From Ciceribacter sp. L1K22 (GTDB lineage Bacteria > Pseudomonadota > Alphaproteobacteria > Rhizobiales > Rhizobiaceae), in the NCBI RefSeq assembly GCF_017599385.1, contig NZ_JAGFPK010000001.1, positions 2,874,636-2,938,635 of the forward strand: a stretch of 64,000 bases of DNA. Direction: 5' to 3'. The notes under the pieces were generated by a model, which was not told the DNA's origin, searched no databases, and was given only the letters and a program-made list of their open reading frames with translations. Shown piece by piece: positions 56,538 to 64,000 of the stretch (positions are counted from its first letter, which is position 1; each line of letters begins with the position of its first letter). Both the position numbers and the translations under genes were made by a program.

Positions 56538-57581
56538 ATGACCTCCACCCCGCAGGAACCAATTAGAAAGTCAGCAATAGCGCTCGTGCTCGGCGCGACA
56601 GGAGGAATAGGAGGAGCAGTCGCGACGCGCCTGCATCGTGACGGCTATCGGGTTCGCGCTCTCCATCGCAACGCCGACGTCATGCAGCGTCGCCTGCCGA
56701 TATTTGAGTGGGTGCAGGGAGACGCAATGATTGCCAACGACGTCGTGACGGCTGCCGAGGGCGCGGACGTCATCGTGCATGCGGTGAACCCGCCGGGCTA
56801 CCGAAACTGGGGCACGCTGGTGTTGCCGATGATAGACAACACCATCACTGCGGCCAAGAAAGCGGGTGCAACCATTCTGATGCCGGGCACCGTCTACAAT
56901 TATGGCCCCGACAGCTTTCCCGATGTACGAGAAGACAGCCCGCAGAATCCGGTGAGCATCAAGGGACGCATCCGCGTCGAGTTGGAGCGCCGTCTTGAGA
57001 TCGCCAGTACCGAGGGTGTGCGCGTGCTCATTGTGCGAGCGGGAGACTATTTCGGTCCAGGCGCCGCCAACAACTGGTTCTCCCAGGTGGTGGTCAAGGC
57101 CGGCAAGCCCGTGACGTCAATCACGAATCCCGCGTCCCCGCAAACCGGGCATCAGTGGGCCTACCTGCCCGATGTCGCCGAAACCATGGTTCGCCTGCTG
57201 GCCGCCTCCGATCGGTTGCCGACGTTCGCTCGGTTTCATATGGACGGCTTCTTCGATCGTGACGGAATTCAGCTTGCGGCAGCGATACGCCGGGTCGTGG
57301 GCAAGCCTGACCTGCCGATCAAACGATTTCCGTGGCTCCTTGTCCGGCTGTCATCACCCTTTGTCCCCATGTTCCGGGAACTGCTCGAAATGCGCTACTT
57401 GTGGAAGCAGATTGTCAGGCTGGATAACCGGGCCCTCGTCGATTTCCTCGGAGAAGAGCCCCACACCCCGATCGACCATGCCGTCCGGGCGACGCTCGAA
57501 GACCTGCGCTGCCTGCCACCCGCCGCAGGCCTGGTTGGTCCTCCGGAACGGGGTCGGTCTGTCGAGGGAGCTATGGCATGA
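56538..57581 (+). CDS. NAD(P)-dependent epimerase/dehydratase family protein
   Basis: 347 residues from ATG at 56538 with AAAGGAA upstream; the longer frame upstream is not coding. Extended SDR with N-terminal ALVLGATGGIGGAVATRL, substrate-range residues in VIVHAVNPPGYRNWG, and YNYGPDSFPDVREDSPQNP where the usual YxxxK is not obvious (Y and K are in different context). Similar proteins reduce or isomerise small carbonyl compounds or act as NmrA-like sensors. The 3' end overlaps the next ORF by 4 bp. Confidence 0.88.
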   Translation: MTSTPQEPIRKSAIALVLGATGGIGGAVATRLHRDGYRVRALHRNADVMQRRLPIFEWVQGDAMIANDVVTAAEGADVIVHAVNPPGYRNWGTLVLPMIDNTITAAKKAGATILMPGTVYNYGPDSFPDVREDSPQNPVSIKGRIRVELERRLEIASTEGVRVLIVRAGDYFGPGAANNWFSQVVVKAGKPVTSITNPASPQTGHQWAYLPDVAETMVRLLAASDRLPTFARFHMDGFFDRDGIQLAAAIRRVVGKPDLPIKRFPWLLVRLSSPFVPMFRELLEMRYLWKQIVRLDNRALVDFLGEEPHTPIDHAVRATLEDLRCLPPAAGLVGPPERGRSVEGAMA

Positions 57582-57951
57582 TCAGCCACCGAAAGCTGGC
57601 GGCCGTCGTCCCGGGTGGCGCTGCAATACCTGTAGGCCTGCTGGCGCAGGTGTTCCTGGCGGGGTCGGCATCTTTCACGATGGGGCATGGTGGCAGGTAC
57701 ATGCCATGTCCGGAGGTCTGCTTGGCCTACCGATACTGACAATGGCCGCCCTCGCCCTGACACGATGGGCCCATCCGGCCGTTCGCCTCCTGGCGCTCCT
57801 GCAGGCCGGCCTCCACCTGCTTCAGCTTTCCCTCATTGGCCTTGGCTCGGAAACTGGCGGCGGCTGGATTTCCGCACTGCATCCGGCGAACGTGGTCCTC
57901 ATGATTGTCGTCGCCGCGGTCGTTGCCCAACGGGTCGCGTCCACATCATAG
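57578..57951 (+). pseudogene. Frameshifted small membrane protein (DUF6220/DoxX-like)
   Basis: ATG at 57578 overlaps the epimerase stop (ATGA). Frame 2 gives MISHRKLAAVV and later VGLLAQVFLAG, but a frame-1 stretch continues the same protein: VGIFHDGAWWQVHAMSGGLL through four hydrophobic helices to VAQRVASTS at 57951. Joining needs a one-base insertion in the GGGG run near 57662, and the ALQYL part near 57628 is in the third frame. The joined product (about 120 residues, 3-4 helices, His near the start of helix 2) looks like a DUF6220-type membrane protein. Either a decaying gene or a sequence error. Confidence 0.5.
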
Positions 57952-58039
57952 CATATGCGTAAAGCACGTTGTCGCCCGGATCGATATCGCACGATCCGGC
58001 GTCATTGCTCAAACGGAGAAGCGGTGGCTACAGTATTCG

Positions 58040-58312
58040 TCAGGCCGGCAGTTCGGCTCCCGGTGGCTCAAATGGGTCGACGATCTCGACCTCAGGACGG
58101 TCGCCGCCGTCGGAATACTCCTCGTGCCACTTGCCTTTTTCGTCCTGGTAGCTGATCTCGACCGGCTCGTCCCCGACCTGCTGCTCCAGCATCACGATCC
58201 GGGCGGCTTCCAACGCTTCGTCGTGACTTGAAAAGGTTTCTGAATATACCCCGTTCGACCGGTAGGCCCAGCCGCCATCGTGAGGTACAATTTCGTAGGT
58301 CACTTTCACCAT
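58040..58312 (-). CDS. DUF2188 domain protein
   Basis: 90 residues from ATG at 58312 (MVKVTYEIVPHDGGWAYRSN), with GAGGAGG 6 bp upstream; a longer start at 58333 is unnecessary. The DUF2188 pattern is a three-stranded hairpin with HDGGWAYRSNGVYSETFSSH, DEALEAARIVMLEQQ and an acidic tail (EEYSDGGDRPEVEIVDPFEP). Function unknown; such small proteins are common in Rhizobiaceae. Monocistronic. Confidence 0.8.
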   Translation of the reverse strand: MVKVTYEIVPHDGGWAYRSNGVYSETFSSHDEALEAARIVMLEQQVGDEPVEISYQDEKGKWHEEYSDGGDRPEVEIVDPFEPPGAELPA

Positions 58313-58456
58313 CAGGTGCCTCCTCGATGTCACTCCCTCCCGTGCATTAGTATCGCATCACGGAGATGGAACTGCAATCTCGCTCGAGCATTGGGCGAAG
58401 GGCGTTCAACGCTCCATGCTCGCCAACCATTATTCTGATCAAACCCAAGAGGTTAC

Positions 58457-59545
58457 GTGTTGACCCTTCTCAAGCGTGAGAGCCTAATTCTCCTGTGCGT
58501 GCTCGCCGCAATTATAGGCTTTGCGCTGGAGCATACCGTGATGGAAGCGGGTCGCACGGCATCGCTGATCGCAGCGGCGATCATGATCGGCGCGATCGTC
58601 CTTGCCTCGACCCGCGTTGCCCACCACGCCGAAATCCTCGCCGAGAAGGTCGCCGATCCCTACGGCACGATGATCCTGACACTGTCGGCCGTCGCGGTGG
58701 AAGTGCTGATCCTCGCGATCATGATGAACAACGAGGCGTCGCCGACGCTCGTGCGGGACACGATCTATTCCGCCGTTATGCTCGACATCAACGGCATCCT
58801 CGGACTGGCGGCACTGCTGGGCGGCCTCAAGCACGGCGAGCAGCCGTACAACGACGACTCCGGCAAGACCTACGGCGTCATGATCCTGACGGCCATGGGC
58901 ATATCCATGGTCGTGCCCGAGTTCGTTCCCGAAGCGAAGTGGCAGTATTATTCCGGCTTCACCATCCTGGCGATGATTGCGCTTTACGCCCTTTTCCTGA
59001 AGATGCAGGTGGGCACTCACAGCTACTTCTTCAGCTACAGCTATCAGGGAAAAGGTCGGGTCGCGGACCACGAGACCGACAGGTCCGCATCGCCGGCGAC
59101 GCCCTCGATCCTCATCATTCTTTTTGGCGTTGCGGTCATCGGTTTCCTGGCAGAGATCATGTCTACTCTCCTCAACAACGGCCTTCGCGGAACCGGGGCT
59201 CCCGTTGCCCTCACCGCTATTCTTGTGGCCGGCATCTCGGCCGCGCCCGAGATCCTGACAGCGGTGCGGGCAGCGCTTGGCAACCGCATGCAGGCCGTCG
59301 TCAACATCGCCATGGGCGCCTCTCTGTCTACCGTCATTCTGACCGTGCCGGTCATGGAGGCCATTGCGCTCTATACGGGCCAGCCATTCATCATGGCCAT
59401 GACGCCGGTGCAGACCGTCATGGTCGCCATCACCCTCATCGCCGCAGCCATCAATCTGAACGATGGCGAAACAAATGCGATCGAGGGCATGACCCATTTC
59501 GTACTCTTCGCAACCTTCCTGATGCTGGCGATGCTCGGGCTCTGA
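58457..59545 (+). CDS. chaA: Calcium/proton antiporter ChaA (CaCA family)
   Basis: 362 residues from GTG at 58457 with AAGAGG upstream; a TTG at 58460 is next. Eleven hydrophobic helices with the two CaCA alpha-repeats: EKVADPYGTMILTLSAVAVE (about 67-86) and the second with APVALTAILVAGISAAPEIL (about 245-265), each carrying the acidic residue that binds Ca2+. Exports Ca2+ or Na+/K+ in exchange for H+, helping at alkaline pH. No regulator adjoins it. Confidence 0.93.
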   Translation: MLTLLKRESLILLCVLAAIIGFALEHTVMEAGRTASLIAAAIMIGAIVLASTRVAHHAEILAEKVADPYGTMILTLSAVAVEVLILAIMMNNEASPTLVRDTIYSAVMLDINGILGLAALLGGLKHGEQPYNDDSGKTYGVMILTAMGISMVVPEFVPEAKWQYYSGFTILAMIALYALFLKMQVGTHSYFFSYSYQGKGRVADHETDRSASPATPSILIILFGVAVIGFLAEIMSTLLNNGLRGTGAPVALTAILVAGISAAPEILTAVRAALGNRMQAVVNIAMGASLSTVILTVPVMEAIALYTGQPFIMAMTPVQTVMVAITLIAAAINLNDGETNAIEGMTHFVLFATFLMLAMLGL

Positions 59546-59682
59546 CAACAACGTTAACAGGGGAACTTTTCGGCCGGCTTGTCCGTTGCCGCAGCGCACA
59601 TGTCAGCGGGATCGCCCCATTGCCGACATGATGACAGGCAAAATCACCCCCGGGTCGCGGGGGCCAAACCGGGAGCCGAACC

Positions 59683-60888
59683 GTGAGGAGATTGGACGTG
59701 ATCGACGGCATGCGGGGATATTTCCTCGTGTTCATGCTGCTAAACCATCTGGTCTTTGCCGGCGGGCTGTGGCTCGTCGAAATCAACCACCGCAACCTGG
59801 CCTTTGTCGAGGACGCACAAGGCTTTGTCTTCCTCTCCGGCCTCCTGACGGGGATGGTCTATTCCCGCAAGATGCTCCGCGACGGCTACAGGGTCGGCCA
59901 GGATCGCATATATTCTCGCGTGGCCGAACTCTATCGCTACGCGATGGGCATCATTCTCGTCATCCTGGCGCTCAAGCTCTTCCTGCCGGGCGCTGCCGCG
60001 ATCTGGACCAACTGGCTCGGCGATACCCGCCTGGATGATCCATTGCGGCTTGGCGCCATCGCCACGTTCCTGTTCCAGCCGACCTTCATGGATATCCTGC
60101 CGCAATACATCATCTACATGCTCGCCGCGCCTGTTGCGATCTGGCTCTGCATCAACGGTCGCTGGTCGACCGTGGCGATCGCATCGCTGCTGCTGTGGAT
60201 GGCAGCGCAGCTTGGCCTTCAACGCGTCCTGACCGTTCCGCTTAACGAGTGGCTCTCGGCGGGTCGCGAGGAAGAAGGCTTGCGCGCGAGCTTCAACCTG
60301 CTCGGCTGGCAGATCGTTTTCTTCTCCGGCATCATCGCGGGATCGTTGACCGCGGTGAACAAGGTTGAATGGAGCAAGGTTTTCGACCCCCGCAAAACGC
60401 GCGTACTCAAGGTAGCAATTGCCGTCTGCCTGTTCTTCCTGCCCCTGAGGGTGATGACCGCCCATGGCCTCATGCCCGGTATCGTGCTCGAAAAATTCGG
60501 GTTGATGGAAGTCCGATCAGACTTCGGTCCGGTCTACCTCATGAATTTCGCCGCTGTCGGCTATATGTTTGCCTGGACGCTCATCGCCGGTCCTAAACAT
60601 GCAGACGAGCGGGTCCGTCGGATCGCACAGATACTGACGGCGGTATTCTCGCTGCGCTATCTGCAGCTGCTCGGTCGTCACTCCCTGCAGATTTACGTCT
60701 GGCACGTACTGATCGTTTATCTGGTCTTCTACGTGGATGGTCACACCTCCGAACTCAGTCAGTTGACAAAGACCGGGATAGCCCTCGGTGGTCTTGCAGT
60801 GCTCAGTCTGCCGGCGGTCTGGCGCGAGCGCGACCGGCTGATCGGCGAACCTCCGACGGCATCGGGCGGCGTGAAAGTCGCAACCTGA
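59683..60888 (+). CDS. opgC: OpgC-like membrane acyltransferase
   Basis: 401 residues from GTG at 59683, with GGGAG upstream. About ten hydrophobic helices. N-terminal LDVIDGMRGYFLVFMLLNHL and NHRNLAFVEDAQGFVFLSGL match the OpgC domain, related to acyltransferase-3 proteins; C-terminal LGRHSLQIYVWHVLIVYLVF (conserved H) closes the family. OpgC adds succinyl groups to periplasmic glucans, so this may decorate cyclic glucan or another glycan. It could also be a general acyltransferase. A strong terminator follows. Confidence 0.85.
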   Translation: MRRLDVIDGMRGYFLVFMLLNHLVFAGGLWLVEINHRNLAFVEDAQGFVFLSGLLTGMVYSRKMLRDGYRVGQDRIYSRVAELYRYAMGIILVILALKLFLPGAAAIWTNWLGDTRLDDPLRLGAIATFLFQPTFMDILPQYIIYMLAAPVAIWLCINGRWSTVAIASLLLWMAAQLGLQRVLTVPLNEWLSAGREEEGLRASFNLLGWQIVFFSGIIAGSLTAVNKVEWSKVFDPRKTRVLKVAIAVCLFFLPLRVMTAHGLMPGIVLEKFGLMEVRSDFGPVYLMNFAAVGYMFAWTLIAGPKHADERVRRIAQILTAVFSLRYLQLLGRHSLQIYVWHVLIVYLVFYVDGHTSELSQLTKTGIALGGLAVLSLPAVWRERDRLIGEPPTASGGVKVAT

Positions 60889-60895
60889 TCAAACA

Positions 60896-60931
60896 GAAGA
60901 AGGGCGGAACCACGGGGTTCCGCCCTTCTTC
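60896..60931. terminator. Bidirectional terminator between opgC-like and aatA genes
   Basis: GAAGAAGGGCGGAACC pairs perfectly with GGTTCCGCCCTTCTTC (16 bp) around a 4-nt loop; flanking A/T runs are modest. Placed between two convergent genes. Confidence 0.88.
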
Positions 60932-60953
60932 TTCGGGAAAGTCTCCCGGAACT

Positions 60954-62481
<1,528 letters not shown>

Positions 62482-62781
62482 ATGTTTTTCGATGAAGACT
62501 CCCGCAATCTCCGGGCCGAGCGAAATGCCCGGCATCCGCTAATGATGACCCTCCTGGCCTTGCTGTCCTGTGCGCTCATGCTCACCATCCTGGTCTCGCC
62601 GGCACGGGCGGATACGGTAGCGTCGTCCAACCTGCTCGACTCCAATAGTCTTGCCGACCAGCGCATCCTTATGGGCTTCCTCATGATCGCATTTGCAGCG
62701 ATGGCGGCTGGCAGCGTAAGCTTCTGGCGCCGTAGTTTCAGCGACATGATCCACGCCGAGGAACTGCGCCGTGGTCGATGA
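62482..62781 (+). CDS. Small inner-membrane protein (99 aa)
   Basis: 99 residues from ATG at 62482 with GAGGGA upstream (MFFDEDSRNLRAERNARHPL). Two hydrophobic helices: about 20-41 (MMTLLALLSCALMLTILVSP, with ARA next as a possible signal-peptide site) and about 65-82 (GFLMIAFAAMAAGSVSFW), then a basic end. Not recognised. The next gene starts inside its 3' end, so the two are probably co-transcribed. Confidence 0.65.
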   Translation: MFFDEDSRNLRAERNARHPLMMTLLALLSCALMLTILVSPARADTVASSNLLDSNSLADQRILMGFLMIAFAAMAAGSVSFWRRSFSDMIHAEELRRGR

Positions 62782-62974
62782 TGGAAACGGCATGGGTCAG
62801 CGTTGCCGTCGCGCGGGACGTGGAGAAAAGATCGTACTTCTCGCCCTTGCCCTGATAGCCATTGTCGGTCTGGTGCTGGTCGCTGATGGACTCTATCTTA
62901 AAACCATGGCACTTGCTTCAGAGATGATGCACGAACGTGCCACGGTTCTGCGCCCCCTCGCCGACGAGCGGTGA
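62771..62974 (+). CDS. Small single-helix membrane protein (67 aa)
   Basis: 67 residues from GTG at 62771, overlapping the previous gene by 11 bp; an ATG at 62792 (MGQRCRRAGRGEK) is an alternative. Basic N-terminus then one helix (IVLLALALIAIVGLVLVADG) and a charged end (MMHERATVLRPLADER). Unrecognised; its overlap with a plausible membrane-protein gene favours a real two-gene unit. Confidence 0.55.
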   Translation: MVDDGNGMGQRCRRAGRGEKIVLLALALIAIVGLVLVADGLYLKTMALASEMMHERATVLRPLADER

Positions 62975-63479
62975 CGCACCCGACGGCGACTGCCGAAGAC
63001 ATCGACCGGCGGGCCACGGCGCCCAGTAAACAGGCAGTGTAGAAAAAATTCGCACAGCCGGTTTATTCCGTATCCAAGGACTTCAGCGAGGAATTAGTCT
63101 CAGAACGAGATAAAAGCCCCCACATTTTTGGGATTTTTGACCGCGATTGGGCCATAGACTTGATATTTTAAAGAAACCGAAAATGTCGCGGTACTCTGGT
63201 GCAGCAAAACTTTCGCTTGCCAAGACCGGATAAAGCAAGCAATCTTGCGCCGTTCGGGCAGTTAGCGAGCACGGGAAGACCTAATAAATGATGCGGGCCG
63301 GAGACGCAAAAAAGTTCCGGGCAGATGGTTGGCGCGCTGCCCTCGTGGTCGCGCGGCATAAAGCCTCTGCGGTAACCGGGACCCTTTCCTCACATTTCGA
63401 GAAATGCCTGCCAAATACCCGTAACGGGGTTGTAGCAATGCTGTCCCTTGACCCGGACAGAGAGAAAAGGACCTGACGC
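62975..63479. other. 505-bp leader/promoter region upstream of the cold-shock gene
   Basis: No convincing gene. A 62-residue plus-strand frame (63288-63476) ends 3 bp before the cold-shock ATG but has no family or site. Short dyads such as CCCG-TAA-CGGG near 63418 could shape the 5' UTR. Long structured leaders are usual for cspA-like genes, so this stretch is probably their regulatory 5' UTR plus promoter. Confidence 0.5.
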
Positions 63480-63695
63480 ATGGCCGAGACTGGCACTGTA
63501 AAATTCTTCAATACCGACAAGGGCTTCGGTTTTATCAAGCCGGACAATGGCGGCGCTGATATCTTCGTACACATTTCCGCTGTCCAGGCTTCTGGCCTCT
63601 CGGGCCTCACCGAGAACCAGAAAGTATCCTTCGACACGGAACCGGACCGGCGCGGCAAGGGACCGAAGGCCGTCAACCTGCAGATCGCGGGCTGA
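63480..63695 (+). CDS. Cold-shock domain protein (CspA-like)
   Basis: 71 residues: one OB-fold cold-shock domain. RNP1 is KGFGFIKPDNGGADIF (K-G-F-G-F-I) and RNP2 FVHISAV; it begins MAETGTVKFFNTDKGFGFIK as in CspA. Binds single-stranded RNA/DNA and melts RNA structure at low temperature. ATG at 63480 has AAAGGA upstream (63467-63472). Followed by a terminator. Confidence 0.95.
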   Translation: MAETGTVKFFNTDKGFGFIKPDNGGADIFVHISAVQASGLSGLTENQKVSFDTEPDRRGKGPKAVNLQIAG

Positions 63696-63731
63696 TCCTT
63701 TCTTCCCTCGCATTTTTGTTTCGCGTATCGG

Positions 63732-63757
63732 CCCGGCAGAATTGCCGGGTTCTTTTA
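63732..63757 (+). terminator. Terminator after the cold-shock gene
   Basis: CCCGGCA and TGCCGGG form a 7-bp stem with a GAAT loop followed by TTCTTTTATT. Confidence 0.8.
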
Positions 63758-63843
63758 TTCAGCTTCCGTTCAGGCACACCCAGCTACTCATTCGTCCAGG
63801 CTTTCCAGAGAGGAAAGCGTCGTCAGTGAGGATGACAGAGGCC

Positions 63844-64000
63844 ATGAACAGGTTTGCACGCTACGCCCTTCTTTCGATTGCAGTCACAACGACGGCGATC
63901 TCTGCCGCCTCGCCGGCTTTTGCCGGTGGTGGTTATCGTCACCATCGCCACAATGACGATGCAGCTGTGCTGGGCTTGTTTGGCCTGGCGGCTGGCGTGG
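63844..64000 (+). CDS. Secreted protein, N-terminal part (cut by window edge)
   Basis: ATG at 63844 opens a frame to the window end (52 codons): MNRFARYALLSIAVTTTAIS, a signal peptide cleaved near AFA-GGG, then GGGYRHHRHNDDAAVLGLFG and LAAGV. The His-rich start followed by a Gly/Ala hydrophobic segment recalls small exported Rhizobiales proteins such as the BA14K group, but the diagnostic C-terminal part is outside the window. Site GAGG is present about 8 bp upstream. Confidence 0.6.
   Translation, partial: MNRFARYALLSIAVTTTAISAASPAFAGGGYRHHRHNDDAAVLGLFGLAAGV

Overview
The window is chromosomal, GC-rich DNA from an alphaproteobacterium of the Rhizobiales, most likely a member of the Rhizobiaceae (Rhizobium/Agrobacterium/Sinorhizobium relatives). 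The main reasons are the trxB-lsrB pair followed by an AbcR (alpha-r15) type small RNA, the GTTC-N7-GTTC alphaproteobacterial LexA box, the layout carA / yqeY-dnaG-rpoD, and the density of LysR regulators and transporters. No phage, plasmid, IS element or CRISPR array was seen. Assignments rest on reading protein motifs and context; no database search was run.

Layout. 1-6.5 kb: a tricarboxylate transporter (tctC, tctB, tctA, minus strand) divergent from its two-component system tctD-tctE and a third, co-transcribed periplasmic binding protein. 6.5-8.2 kb: an AT-richer patch of small orphan genes lying at the 3' side of a tRNA-Ile2(CAU) gene. 8.3-15.7 kb: small envelope, stress and metabolic genes (SIMPL protein, YjbQ, SnoaL-like, LysR, UPF0303, M20 amidohydrolase, DUF930 TonB-like protein, 1-Cys peroxiredoxin). 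15.7-22.4 kb: core information genes rpoD, dnaG and yqeY on the minus strand, divergent from carA. 22.4-33.5 kb: MATE pump, TonB-dependent siderophore receptor, LysR/aldo-keto reductase pair, zinc metallopeptidase, a dCache chemoreceptor, GST and a 2H-phosphoesterase-like protein. 33.7-39.5 kb: carB, a DMT exporter and an ArsR-SRPBCC-SRPBCC operon.

39.5-44.6 kb holds the most interesting module: a radical SAM protein (TIGR03916-like) overlapping a DUF4130-UdgX fusion, with a perfect LexA box just upstream of the start codon, so it looks like an SOS-controlled DNA repair operon; an MFS pump and greA follow. 44.6-50.9 kb is a surface-glycan cluster: a GT10 fucosyltransferase, gmd and fcl (GDP-L-fucose synthesis), a GT-A type transferase, a GT4 transferase and an ELM1-family protein. 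50.9-54.2 kb: Lrp/AsnC regulator, trxB, lsrB, an AbcR-like sRNA and an ArsR regulator. 54.2-64 kb: old yellow enzyme, LysR/epimerase pair, a frameshifted membrane gene, a DUF2188 protein, a Ca2+/H+ antiporter, an OpgC-like membrane acyltransferase, aspartate aminotransferase, two tiny membrane proteins, a cold-shock protein and the start of a secreted protein.

Most coding starts were chosen by ribosome-binding site and family length, and several genes use GTG or TTG. Strong hairpin terminators separate most convergent units.
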